A stretch of DNA of 64,000 bases from Streptoalloteichus hindustanus. Its GTDB lineage: Bacteria > Actinomycetota > Actinomycetes > Mycobacteriales > Pseudonocardiaceae. The stretch spans positions 496,001 through 560,000 of the forward strand of contig NZ_FQVN01000002.1 of the NCBI RefSeq assembly GCF_900129375.1, given 5' to 3'. This document shows, piece after piece, positions 1 through 10,300 of the stretch. The notes beneath the pieces are model-generated. The model was not told the DNA's origin, did no database searches, and saw only the letters and a program-made list of their open reading frames with translations. Every line of letters begins with the position of its first letter. The first letter of the stretch is position 1. The position numbers and the translations under genes were made by a program.

Positions 1-985
1 GGACCAGGTGTCCGCAACCCTCGGCTCGCAGCCCGGATTTCAGATCAGGTACGCGACCCTCCCGCAGGCCGGCCCCATCGACCTTGATTCACGAAGTTTC
101 CGATGTCTACGTCAGTACGGGCCACGTCCCGGGCGGGGCGACAGGTGTGTGCACGGGAGCGACTTCCCAGCCATGCCCCACAAGGCCGGCATCGTCTCGA
201 GTGAAGGAATGCGGGCGATCCTGGGGCGTCCGCTGTCCGAGTCGGAACAGAGCGCCTGGGACAGCGGTGCTGCCATCGTGCTGAGCGACGACCTTCTGGT
301 CGACGGCATGGTACGTGAGTTCGCGCGTGGGGCAACGACCTCCAGGAAGTTCCCAGGGATCGTGGCCGCGAGCATTGGCTTCTTCACCGGCTCGGAGATG
401 CCCAACGCCTACTTCTCCCCGGACGGGGCCAAAGCTGTGGGGTTGGCTTCCAGCGACCAGGTCATGTGGTATTTCCCTCCCCACGAGCGTGACAGTCAGC
501 CAGTGATCCCCTCGAAGGAGGCTCAGGACAAGGCAACAGCTCTGGTGAAGTCGTCCGTCGCCGATGGCGGCTACGTCTACGTCGACCGAGGCCCGCCGGC
601 GGTTGAGGCCATCGGGACCATCTACCTCGTAGCCGCTCTCGTCGTGCTCGGGCTCATTCTGTTGATCGCTGTCATCGCCACCGCTCTAGGGAACGGGGAG
701 CTGCGTCCGGAGTGGACGACACTCGCCGCAGTGGGCGCCGCCCCGAGGTTCCGGCGGAACCTCTCCGCTAGCCTGGCTGCCGTCACATCCACCATGGGTT
801 CGGCGGTGGGTTTGGCGGCGGTGGGACTTATCGCTCCCGCCCAAGCACAGGCCATGCAGGTATCCCTCGTTTCCGGGCCTTGGTTGACTTTGATGGCTGG
901 GTGTCTCGTCGCGATCGGCGCGTCCACCGCCGCGGGTTGGCTACTCGCGCCAACCGCAGCCCCGAGAGCTGGCCGAGCCAGCTGA
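1..985 (+). CDS. FtsX-like ABC permease, C-terminal part (5' truncated)
   Basis: The reading frame is open to the left edge, so the N-terminus lies outside the window. The last ~130 residues carry the signature of an FtsX/MacB-type permease C-terminus: two hydrophobic segments (around 600-690 and 780-860) separated by a cytoplasmic loop with the Leu-Ala-Ala-Val-Gly-Ala-Ala-Pro motif that these permeases use to contact their ATPase, then a final hydrophobic segment near 880-945. The upstream part looks like the extracytoplasmic domain. Base composition is visibly less GC-rich than the operon that follows. A frame change around 60-160 cannot be excluded, because the sequence there is unusually Arg/Gly/Pro-rich; the gene could be decaying. 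Substrate unknown. Confidence 0.5.
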   Translation, partial: DQVSATLGSQPGFQIRYATLPQAGPIDLDSRSFRCLRQYGPRPGRGDRCVHGSDFPAMPHKAGIVSSEGMRAILGRPLSESEQSAWDSGAAIVLSDDLLVDGMVREFARGATTSRKFPGIVAASIGFFTGSEMPNAYFSPDGAKAVGLASSDQVMWYFPPHERDSQPVIPSKEAQDKATALVKSSVADGGYVYVDRGPPAVEAIGTIYLVAALVVLGLILLIAVIATALGNGELRPEWTTLAAVGAAPRFRRNLSASLAAVTSTMGSAVGLAAVGLIAPAQAQAMQVSLVSGPWLTLMAGCLVAIGASTAAGWLLAPTAAPRAGRAS

Positions 986-1811
986 AAGAGGAGATCAGAA
1001 CGAGTCTGCGGAGACACGGGATCGAAGAGCCAAACTGCGCAGTGCGGGGAACCACATCCATCGACAGGATGGGTTGCGTGGTCTCGTTTCGATGCCCTCC
1101 AGTGCGACGGCCCGCGAGCTGGTGACCGTCGTGATCGCAGGTGCTGGTACTGCGCCCTCTCGGGCTTCAGGCTTCCCCGCGTCGATCGGCCGGGCATCCT
1201 CTCGACTTGTCAAGGCTGGACAAGCTCGCCTGGTGCCGGTCCACCGCATCCTCCGATGGCTCGTGGCACTCGAAGGGGTGTACGACGTCCTGACGAACCT
1301 AACCGTGCTTGGGCTTTGTGCGCTGGAAGTACCCGTGTCCGACTGAGCCGTCGCGCGGTTCAGAACACGCGTAGCGGGGAGTCGAGCCATGGGTGAGCCG
1401 TACGACCACAGTTGACGGTCACGTTGATTCTTTCCGATTTCGGTTGGTGTTTCATGCCCGACTGGAGCCCGTCGTCTCGTCGAATTCGATCTTGAGTTGA
1501 TTATCGCTGCGGTGGAAAAGCGGTGAGAAGTCGATCTTGCGCGGGTTGGTGGCGGACCGGGCGGGCGCGGGATGGCGGGTCTGTCGACCGGGTGAACCAC
1601 GCCGCCCGGGCGCGGGACCGGGCCTGGCATCCGGGATGACTCGACAGGATGACCTCGCTTGATCGGCCCCATGGCCTTGGTCAGGATGTGCGGGGTTCTC
1701 CGGGCCCCGGGTGCTCGCGCGGTCCGCGGAAACGGCCGGGAGGCGGTGGGCGGCGCGCCGGTCGTGGTCCGGCGCTCGGCGGAGAGCGGGGAGAAACGGT
1801 GGGAGGATTCC
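986..1811. other. Non-coding or degraded stretch upstream of the PUFA-like operon
   Basis: About 0.8 kb between the permease fragment and the probable megasynthase start. Short reading frames exist on both strands, but none has recognisable family motifs or a convincing ribosome-binding site. The promoter of the downstream operon should lie in its 3' half. AT-richer segments around 1411-1450 and 1485-1510 are the best places to look. I could not find a clean -35/-10 pair. Confidence 0.4.
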
Positions 1812-1814
1812 GTG
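1801..1814 (+). promoter_or_regulatory. Ribosome-binding site that decides the PfaA-like start
   Basis: GGGAGG at 1801-1806 lies five bases before a GTG at 1812. Earlier in-frame ATG codons at 1659, 1671 and 1686 lack a comparable Shine-Dalgarno sequence and would add about 50 Arg/Gly-rich residues outside any domain, so 1812 is preferred. Confidence 0.6.
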
Positions 1815-4800
1815 GACAGTGCCCGTGGCGGGACCCGGGGGAATTCGTCGCCGGAATGGCATTCGTCGGAAGCCCCGCCGCGGCTCGGTGATCACCCGAT
1901 CGCAGTCGTGGGTCTGAGCTCCCTGTTCCCTCACGCGCGGAACCCCAGGGAGTTCTGGCACAACGTGGTGACCGGGCGCGACTGCACCGACGACGTCCCG
2001 GAGACCCACTGGTCGGTTGAGGACTACTACGACCCCGATCCCGCGACCCCCGACCGGACCTACTGCCGCCGAGGCGCGTTCCTGCCCGCGGTGCCGTTCC
2101 ACCCCCTGGACTTCGGCCTCCCGCCGCGCGTGGCGCGGGCGACCGACGTGCTCCAGCTCCTCAGCCTCGCCGTCGCCCGCGACCTGCTGCGGGACGTGGG
2201 TGTCGAAAGAGGCGGCATCGACGGAGGCGGCACCGAAGGTGGGGCCGGCTGGTACGACCGGAGTCGCACCGGCGTGGTGCTCGGGGTCAGCGGCGCGCTG
2301 ACGTTGGGCGAGCCCCTGCGGGCGCGCCTCGCCGCTCCGGTGGTCGCCGAGGCGGCCAGGGCCGCCGGGGTCGACGCGCCGGTCGTCGCGGAGATCGTCG
2401 AGCGGTTCCTGGGGACGTTCGTCCCCTGGACCGAGAACTCCTTCCCCGGGTCGCTGCCCAACGTCGTCGCCGGCCGCATCGCCAACCGGTTCGACCTGGG
2501 CGGCCTGAACTGCGTCGTCGACGCCGCCTGCGCCAGCTCGCTCGGCGCGCTCCGGCTCGCCGTGTCCGAGCTGACCGAGGGCAGGGCGGACATGATGATC
2601 ACCGGCGGGTGCGACGTCTCCACCACGGCCCTGGCCTACGTCTGCTTCTCCAGCACCCCGGTGCTGTCTCCCTCGGAGCGGGTCCGGCCCTTCGACGCGG
2701 CCGCCGACGGCACCCTCCTCGGCGAGGGCATCGGCATGCTCGCCCTGCGCCGGCTGGCCGACGCGCGGCGGGACGGCAACCGGATCTACGCCGTGATCCG
2801 CGGCCTCGGCGCCGCCAGCGACGGCCGGTCCAGCGGCGTCTACGCGCCCCGCGCGGAGGGGCAGGCCGCCGCGCTGCGGCGGGCCTACGCCGACGCCGGC
2901 GTCGCACCGTCGTCGGTCGGGCTGTTCGAGGCGCACGGAACCGGCACGGTGGTCGGGGACGCCACCGAACTGTCCACTGTGGTCACGGTGGTCAACGAGA
3001 GCACGTCGGACCGGCGGTTCGCCGCCCTGGGCAGTGTCAAGTCGCAGATCGGGCACACCAAGGCCGCAGCGGGGGCGGCCGGTCTCATCAAGGCCGCGCT
3101 GGCGCTGCACCAGAAGGTCCTGCCCCCGACGATCAACGTCGACCGGCCGAACCCGGCCGTGCCGCTCGCGGACACCGGCCTGTACCTGAACACGGTCAGC
3201 CGGCCGTGGATCAGGGACCCGGCCCGGCCCCGCCGGCGCGCGGCGGTGACCTCCTTCGGCTTCGGCGGCGCGAACTACCACTGCGTCCTGGAGGAACACG
3301 AGGGCGAGGCGGAGGTGGTGGGACCGGCGGCGCGGGTCGCGCTCTGGTCGGCGCCCGACGTCGACGCGCTGCTCGACCGCCTGATGACCGACCTCCCGGC
3401 CGAGCCGAACGAGATCTCCCCCTCCCACCCGCGGATCGGCGTCGTCTACCGGGACGAGCGGGAGCGGAACCGGCTCAGGGAACAGGCGATCGCGCGCCTG
3501 CACGAGGCGCCGGACGTTCCGGTGTGGACGCACCCGGCGGGGATCGCGTACCGGGCGGAGGCGATGCCGACCGACGCCAGGGTCGCCGCGTTGTTCTCCG
3601 GGCAGGGCAGCCAGTACCTGAACATGGGGCGGAGCGCGGCCATGGCGGTGCCCCCGGTCCGCGCCGCCTTCGACGCCATGAACGCGGTGTTCGTCGACGC
3701 CGAGCCGATGTCCAGGGTGGTCTTCCCACCCCCGGCCTTCGGCGACGAGGAAGTCCTCGCCCGGCAACGGGAGGCGTTGCGGCGCACGGAGTACGCCCAG
3801 CCGGCGATCGGCGCGCTCTCGGCCGGTCAGTTCCGGTGGCTCAGCGAGCTGGGCTTCACCCCCGCCGGTTGTCTGGGGCACAGCTTCGGCGAGCTGACGG
3901 CGTTGTGGGCCGCCGGCGCGCTGGACGACGCGGCGTTCTGCGCGCTGGCCAGGGCCAGGGGAGTGGTGCTGGCGCCACCGAGGGACGCGCCGCCGGACTT
4001 CGACCCCGGGTCGATGGTGGCCCTGGCGGCGGACGAGTCGACGGTGCGGAACCTGATCAGCCCCTTTCCCTATCTCGTCATCTGCAACGTGAACGCCCCC
4101 AGGGAAATCGTCGTCGGCGGGGCGACCCGGCAGGTCGAGCAACTGGTGGAAACCTGTGCGGCGCGGGGAATCCGGGCGCGTCCGCTGCCGGTCTCCGCCG
4201 CCTTCCACACCACCTTCGTCGCGCACGCGGTGGACGCCTTCGCCGTGGCGGTGCGCTCCAGGGAGATGACAGCGCCCAGGATTCCGGTGTTCGCCAACAC
4301 GCCGGGAGCCAGCTACGGCCACGACATCGCCGCCAACCGGCGGGTGCTCGCCGAGCAACTGCGCCACCCGGTGGCGTTCGCGGACCAGCTCCGCGCGATG
4401 TACGACCAGGGATTCCGCATCTTCGTGGAGTTCGGCCCGAACGCCGTCCTCACCGGGTTCGCGCGGCGGACGCTCACCGAGCCCGACGTGCTGTGCGTCC
4501 CGACCGACGGCGGTCCGTCCGGCGACTCCGACCTCGCCCTGAAGAAGGCGGCGCTGACCCTGGTGGTGGCCGGGCTCCCGCTCCGGGACATCAACCGGCA
4601 CGTGGCCGCGCCGTGGGAGAACCCGCCCGGTCGGGGCGCGGCGATCATGCTCAACGGCGCGAACCCGCCCCCGGAGAGCAAACGGCCCCAACCGGTCCCC
4701 GACGTCGGTCAGCCCGACGTGGTTCCCTCCCCGCCAACCGAGGAGCCAACCGTCGCGGCACAGCGGGATTCGGTGGTAGCACGGGAAGAACGCGTGCCAG

Positions 4801-7370
4801 CGGTCGCGGCGGAACCCGGGGCGCCGGTTCCGGTCTCCCAGCTCGGTCCTGGGATGTACGCGGAACTGAGCCACTTCGTCACCCGACAGCTCGCGCTCCA
4901 CGGCGAGTTCCTCAGTGGACAGTTGCGGGTCGCGCGACAGGCCGTGGCCGTCCTCGCCGACCACGCGAACAGCGACCGGCTCGCCGAGGTCAGAGCCGCG
5001 TTGGACAGCGTGCGGGCCTACGGGGAAACCCTGGCCGACGCGCACGTGCGAGCCAGTCGAACGCTGCTGGACTTCCTGCGCTCCTACGACCCCCGCGCGA
5101 TGGCCCCGCAGTGCGCGGACGACGCGGTCGTTCCCGTCCAGCGGCCGACGCCGCCGCCGGAGATCACCCACGAGACCTCGGTCCTGAGCGCCGTTCTCTC
5201 GTCCCCGCCGGAGGACGCCCCGGAAGTTCCGCCCCAGGGCGGCGACGCGCAGTGCGCGCCCGGAGGCGGCGTCCCGGACCAGGCGGATCGCTCCGGCCCG
5301 GATCGCCGGTCGGGCGCGGGTGTTCCACCGACCGCGTCCCAGGTGCGGGCCGCGCTGCTGGAGATCGTGGCCGAGCGGACCGGGTACGACCTCGACATGC
5401 TCGAACCGGGCATGGACATCGCGACCGACCTGGGGATCGACTCGATCAGCCGGGTGGAGATCCTCGCGGCGCTCCGGGACCGGTTCCCGACGGTCGGCCC
5501 GCTCGACGAGCGGCGGTTGAGCGAGTCCCGCACCCTCGCCGACGTCGAGGCGCTGCTCGTGCGGGCGGCGGGCCATGGGAAGCCGACGATCACCGAGATC
5601 CTCGCTCCCGACCCGGAATCCGCCCGCCCGGAGGGGAACGGGACTTCGGAGGAAACAAAGGTTTTCCGGGAAACCGTTGTGGCTCCGCGGGTTCGTCGGC
5701 GAGGGCTGGTCAGTCGGGACCTGCCCGAGGCGCAGGTCGACGTCCACGCCTACGTTCCCGGCGCGGTGGCGCTGGTCGTCGACGACGGGTCGACGACCGC
5801 CGAACTGGTCGTCTCGGACCTGTGCGCCCTGGGAATGCGGGTGTACGTGCTGGTCCTGCCCGACGCGCCCCGGGCCGAGCCCGCCGACGGGACCTGCCGC
5901 CTCGACGACTGGGACGAGGCCGAACTGGCCAGGGTGGTGGCCGAGGTGGTGGCCACGACCGGGCGGCTGGATCTCTGCGTGCAGGTCGCGGCGGCGGCAG
6001 CGTCCTCGTCGGGTTCGGTGGCCGACAGCGTGCGCCGCCTCACCCACGCGCTGCTCGTCGCGAAGCACACCCAGCGGCACCTGGAGGCGAGCCTGGCCGA
6101 GGGCCGGTCGGGCTTCCTGGTGGTCACCCGCGCCGCCGCCGCGTCCGGGACGGCCGAGGTGGACGTGCCCCGGAGCCTGCTGGGCGCGGTGTCCGGACTC
6201 GTGCGCACCCTCGCGGTCGAGGCGCCCGGGTTGTTCTGCCGCGCGGTCGAGATCGACGCCGACTCGGACGACCTGACCGTCCGGCAGCTCGTCCGCGCGG
6301 AGCTCATGGACGCGGACACCACCGTGCGCGCGGTCGTCCACGAGGGACACCGACGCTCCACTGTGGACATCACGGATCTCGTGGAGCCGGTCGGCGCGGA
6401 GTCGGACGGCGCGGAGTCGGACGGCTGGGACCCGACCGGCGTGGAACCGCACGGCGCGGCCGAGGACGCGACGGGAACCTGCCTGGGGCCGGACGACCTC
6501 CTGGTCGTCACCGGCGGTGCGCGTGGGGTCACCGCGCACTGCGTGACGGCGTTGGCCAGGGCCTTTCCCTGCCGGCTGCTGATCCTGGGGCGGACCCCGG
6601 TGGCCGAGGAACCCGGGTGGGCGGTCGGGCTCGCGGGCCAGGAGCTCCGCGCCGCGATCACCGCCCACCTCCGGGAGCACGGCGGCGTCCCGACCCCGGT
6701 CGACGTCGAGCGGTGGCACCGGGCGCTGTGCGCGAGCCGCGAGGTGCGCGAGACGTTGGCCGGGTGCGGCCCCGGCGTCGAGTACCTGGCGGTGGACGTC
6801 CTGGACTCGGCGCGGCTGCACGAGGTTCTCGCGCCGTACGCGGACCGGGTCACCGGGGTCGTGCACGGGGCCGGGGTGCTGGCCGACTGCCTGGTCGTGG
6901 ACAAGAAGGCCGAGGACGTCCACCGCGTGCTCGCGACGAAGCTCGTCGGCCTGGACAACGTGCTCTCCGTCCTGGACGTCGAACGCCTTCGCCACGTCGT
7001 GGTGTTCTCCTCGGTCGTCGCGCTGCTGGGCAACCGGGGCCAGGCCGACTACGCGATGGCCAACGACGGGTTGAACCGCTACGCCGCCGCGCTGCGCGCC
7101 TGCCTGCCCGCCGCCCGCGTCACGTCCGTGAACTGGGGGCCGTGGGCGGGCGGCATGGTGACCCCGCGACTGGGCGAGGCGCTGTCGGCGCGCGGGGTGG
7201 CGCTGCTGCCCGCGGACAGCGGGGCCGCGATGTTCGTCCGGCAGTTCGGCCCGCGCCGGGCCGGCGACGGGATCGTCGTCATCGGGGCGGACGCCCCGGA
7301 CGCCTGGCCGGACGGCCGCCCGCCGGACGAGCGCGGCACGACCGCCCTGACCCCCGCCGGCGAGAAGTGA
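1812..7370 (+). CDS. PfaA-like iterative type I PKS/PUFA synthase, KS-AT-ACP-KR
   Basis: A 1852-residue cytosolic megasynthase. It opens with a complete ketosynthase (about residues 20-490): active-site Cys240 in DAACASS, then His in EAHGTGT and His in KSQIGHTKAAAG, so the Cys-His-His triad is intact. A malonyl-type acyltransferase follows (about 600-900; FSGQGSQ, nucleophile Ser691 in GHSFGE). After a Pro-rich linker comes a single ACP (about 1170-1250; Ser1211 in LGIDSISRVE), then a ketoreductase (about 1560-1800; GGARG nucleotide motif, Tyr1747 in QADYAMAN). Order and sequence match PfaA of polyunsaturated fatty acid synthases, but PfaA usually has four or more tandem ACPs and this has one. 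It heads the operon; the next gene starts 10 bases after its stop. The product is not predictable from sequence. Start chosen from the RBS; 1659 is the long alternative. Confidence 0.9.
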   Translation: MDSARGGTRGNSSPEWHSSEAPPRLGDHPIAVVGLSSLFPHARNPREFWHNVVTGRDCTDDVPETHWSVEDYYDPDPATPDRTYCRRGAFLPAVPFHPLDFGLPPRVARATDVLQLLSLAVARDLLRDVGVERGGIDGGGTEGGAGWYDRSRTGVVLGVSGALTLGEPLRARLAAPVVAEAARAAGVDAPVVAEIVERFLGTFVPWTENSFPGSLPNVVAGRIANRFDLGGLNCVVDAACASSLGALRLAVSELTEGRADMMITGGCDVSTTALAYVCFSSTPVLSPSERVRPFDAAADGTLLGEGIGMLALRRLADARRDGNRIYAVIRGLGAASDGRSSGVYAPRAEGQAAALRRAYADAGVAPSSVGLFEAHGTGTVVGDATELSTVVTVVNESTSDRRFAALGSVKSQIGHTKAAAGAAGLIKAALALHQKVLPPTINVDRPNPAVPLADTGLYLNTVSRPWIRDPARPRRRAAVTSFGFGGANYHCVLEEHEGEAEVVGPAARVALWSAPDVDALLDRLMTDLPAEPNEISPSHPRIGVVYRDERERNRLREQAIARLHEAPDVPVWTHPAGIAYRAEAMPTDARVAALFSGQGSQYLNMGRSAAMAVPPVRAAFDAMNAVFVDAEPMSRVVFPPPAFGDEEVLARQREALRRTEYAQPAIGALSAGQFRWLSELGFTPAGCLGHSFGELTALWAAGALDDAAFCALARARGVVLAPPRDAPPDFDPGSMVALAADESTVRNLISPFPYLVICNVNAPREIVVGGATRQVEQLVETCAARGIRARPLPVSAAFHTTFVAHAVDAFAVAVRSREMTAPRIPVFANTPGASYGHDIAANRRVLAEQLRHPVAFADQLRAMYDQGFRIFVEFGPNAVLTGFARRTLTEPDVLCVPTDGGPSGDSDLALKKAALTLVVAGLPLRDINRHVAAPWENPPGRGAAIMLNGANPPPESKRPQPVPDVGQPDVVPSPPTEEPTVAAQRDSVVAREERVPAVAAEPGAPVPVSQLGPGMYAELSHFVTRQLALHGEFLSGQLRVARQAVAVLADHANSDRLAEVRAALDSVRAYGETLADAHVRASRTLLDFLRSYDPRAMAPQCADDAVVPVQRPTPPPEITHETSVLSAVLSSPPEDAPEVPPQGGDAQCAPGGGVPDQADRSGPDRRSGAGVPPTASQVRAALLEIVAERTGYDLDMLEPGMDIATDLGIDSISRVEILAALRDRFPTVGPLDERRLSESRTLADVEALLVRAAGHGKPTITEILAPDPESARPEGNGTSEETKVFRETVVAPRVRRRGLVSRDLPEAQVDVHAYVPGAVALVVDDGSTTAELVVSDLCALGMRVYVLVLPDAPRAEPADGTCRLDDWDEAELARVVAEVVATTGRLDLCVQVAAAAASSSGSVADSVRRLTHALLVAKHTQRHLEASLAEGRSGFLVVTRAAAASGTAEVDVPRSLLGAVSGLVRTLAVEAPGLFCRAVEIDADSDDLTVRQLVRAELMDADTTVRAVVHEGHRRSTVDITDLVEPVGAESDGAESDGWDPTGVEPHGAAEDATGTCLGPDDLLVVTGGARGVTAHCVTALARAFPCRLLILGRTPVAEEPGWAVGLAGQELRAAITAHLREHGGVPTPVDVERWHRALCASREVRETLAGCGPGVEYLAVDVLDSARLHEVLAPYADRVTGVVHGAGVLADCLVVDKKAEDVHRVLATKLVGLDNVLSVLDVERLRHVVVFSSVVALLGNRGQADYAMANDGLNRYAAALRACLPAARVTSVNWGPWAGGMVTPRLGEALSARGVALLPADSGAAMFVRQFGPRRAGDGIVVIGADAPDAWPDGRPPDERGTTALTPAGEK

Positions 7371-7380
7371 GGACCGCCAG

Positions 7381-10300
7381 GTGATCGCGACGCCGCGTCC
7401 GCACCCCGACGGGTGGCCCGGTCCGCCGAGCGCCGGTGGCCCGGTGGGACTGGCGATCCTCGGGATGGCCTGCCGGGCGGGGCGGTTCCGCGATCTCGAC
7501 GAGCTGGAACGGGCGGTCCTCGCCGACACCGGGACCGCCGTGCCGGGGCCGGAACCGTCCGACGGCGAGGTGACACCCGGCGTCGGCCAGGAAGATCTTT
7601 TGCTGGCGGTGGCTGAAGAAGCCCTGCGCGACACCGTGCGCTGCCAGCCGGAGGCCGACGCCGACGCGGGGCGGGACACGGCGATCGTCCTCGCGGCGGA
7701 CACGCCGCCCGTGGCGGTGGCGGAGCGGATCTCCGCGTGGGGTGGGCCGGAGCATCCGGCGGTCTGCCTCGCCAATGCGGAGGAGGACGTCGCGTCGCTG
7801 CTGCGGCGCGCGCGGCACCAGCTTGACACGACGTCGGCCTCGACGGTGCTCGTCGGTGTCGCGGACGGCGCTGGCGCGGTCGCGCTCGTCCTGGCGGCAG
7901 CGGATGGCAGCGGCGGACGCCGGATCTACGCCACGATCGACGCAGTGGTGTCCCGGCCTCCCGGAGATCCGGCGGTACGGGCTGATCAGTCCACAGTGGA
8001 CACAGTTGCCGCGGTGGCCGGGCCGAGGACTGTGCGACGGTCGGCTCGCGAGGTCCTGACCGCCGCCGGCACCGGACCTGACGGCGTCGACTACGTCGAG
8101 TTGTTCTCGGTCGCCGCTCCGGATGCCGGTCAGGCCGAGTTGGCGAGGCTGGCCGGGCTGGCCGACGTCTGGTCGGCGGCGGCCGTCGGCTCCTTCCGGA
8201 CCGCCCTCGGCGCGCTGGGCTCCACGGTCGCCGTGTCCGGCGCGACGGCCGGTCTCCTGGGCGTGGTCAAGGCCGCGTTGTGCCTCCACACCGCCCACAT
8301 CCCGGCGACACCGGAGTGGAGTGGGCCGAACCCCGAAGCACTGTCCACTTGGGACAGGTCGGCGTTCTACGTCCCCACGACCAGCCGCCCCTGGTACCGG
8401 TCGTCCCCCCACGCCCGCCGTCGCGCCGCCGTCGTCGGAACGAGCCACACCGCGTCCCTCGTCCTCCTCGTCATGTCCGGGGCCACGACCCGCGGCGCGG
8501 TCACGTCGGTGGACTGGGCGCGGGCCGGGGGACACCTGGTGGTGCCGGTGGCCGCCGCGAACCCGGACGCCCTCCTGGAGCGCGTCGCCGACGCCCGGGC
8601 GGCCCTGGCCGCCGGTGGGTCCGTCGACGACCTGGTCCGCGCCGGGATCGGTCAGCTCGACGGGCAGGACTGCCGGGCGGTGTTCTGCGCCCCGGACGTC
8701 GCCGGCCTCGTGCGCGAGTTGGACCTCGCCCGGCGGAACCTGCGGGTCAGCCACGCCGAGGGGCGGGAGTGGACCACGCCGGCCGGCAGTTGCTCGCCGG
8801 CCCGTCCGCTCGGACCGGCGGCCGGGGTCGCGTTCGTCTTCCCCGGCATGCTCGGCGCCCACCTCGGGCTCGGGGGCGACCTCTTCCGCGCCTTCCCCGG
8901 CCTGGCCCGGTGCCCGGAGGCGGGGATGGACCAGCAGTCCGAGGTCCTGGGCGGCGAGCGGCTGCACCCGAGGACCGTCCACCCGCCGGGAACGGCGGAT
9001 CTGGCGCGGATGGAGGACGAGCTGCTGGCGGACGCGCCCGCCCTCCTGGTCACGGGAACGGCCTTCGCCGGGCTGCACGCCCGCCTGCTGCGGATGCTGC
9101 TTGGCGACCGCCCGCACGGCGCTTTCGGTTACAGCCTCGGCGAACTCACCATGCTGCACGCGACGGAGGCGTGGCATCTGTCCACTCGGGACGCTGTCCG
9201 CCTCGGCGCGGCGGGCCTGTTCCGCGACGGGCTGTTCGGGCCGAGGCGCGTCGTGCGGGAGGCGTGGGGCCTCGGCGACGACGTGCCGACCGAATCGGTG
9301 TGGGGCATGCGTTCGCTCTTCGTCGACGCGGACGCCGTCCGAGCCCGGCTGCCCGAGTACGACCGGGTTTTCCTCACCCACGTCAACACCCCGCGCGAGG
9401 TGGTCGTCGCCGGAGATCCCGCGCAGTGCGAGGCGCTCGCGCGGGCGCTGGACTGTCCCAGCATCCGCTCCGCCCAGAGCCCGGTCCTGCACTGCCCCCT
9501 GGTTCCCCGGAGCGAGTTGCTCGACCTGTGTCGCCGCCCGTGCCGGCCGCCCGGCGGAGCGGAGCTGTTCAGCGCGCGGGACTACGGCGTGGTGACCGAC
9601 TTCGACCCGGAGCGCGTCGCGGCCGGCCTCACCGACGTCCTCCGGAACACCCTGGACTTCCCCCGCCTGGTGCGCGCGGTGTACGACCGGGGGTACCGCT
9701 ACTTCCTGGAGGCCGGGCCGGGCACGAGCGTCACCAGGTGGATCCGGGAGATCCTGGGCGACGAGCCGCACGTGGCCGAGTCGGTGGACCGGCGCGGCGC
9801 CAGCACGTCGGCCACCGTGGCTCGGCTCGTCGCGAGGTTGGTGGGCCACGGGCTGCCGGTCGACCTCGACGCGCTGACCCCGCCGCGCTCGTCGTCCCTG
9901 GTGTCAGGGCGAACGCGTGTCGAGGTCGGACAGTCCACAAAGGACGTATCACAATCCACAGAGGACGGACCGGGATCGGCTGTGTGTCCGCCGCATGCCG
10001 AGCGGACGCCCGGCGAGCGGACCGCTGTCACGTTCAGCGGGGAGCCGGCCGGCCTGGTTCCGTACCAGGCCGCTGGGAAACCGATCGGGGACACGGCGTC
10101 GAGGGTGTCAGCACCGAGGCCGGAGCCGACATCGGTCGGGTCGTCGGCGATTCCCGGGGCTCGCTCTCCCGCCGAACTGCTCAGGTTGCTGCACGACCAG
10201 ACCCTGTCGGCGCACCGCGCGGTCATGTCAGCGCAGCAGGATCTTCAGGAGCGGGTGCTCACGCTTCTCCGCCGAGCTCCGCACGACCGTGCTCGCCCGG

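Noticed and set aside
986..1660. Short frames that might be transposase or integrase remnants
   Set aside because: No terminal inverted repeats, no catalytic motif and no continuous similarity visible in any frame.
2609..7384. Long second plus-strand frame inside the PfaA-like gene
   Set aside because: Arg/Gly/Ala low-complexity shadow of the real frame with no domain.
1452..7829. A very long open frame on the minus strand opposite the PfaA-like gene
   Set aside because: High-GC genes with strong third-position bias leave the opposite strand open. The translation is Arg/Gly/Pro/Asp-rich, without family motifs, and the plus strand holds clear domains.
7279..9849. Long minus-strand frame opposite the PfaC-like gene
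   Set aside because: Same composition effect; no RBS and no homologous pattern.
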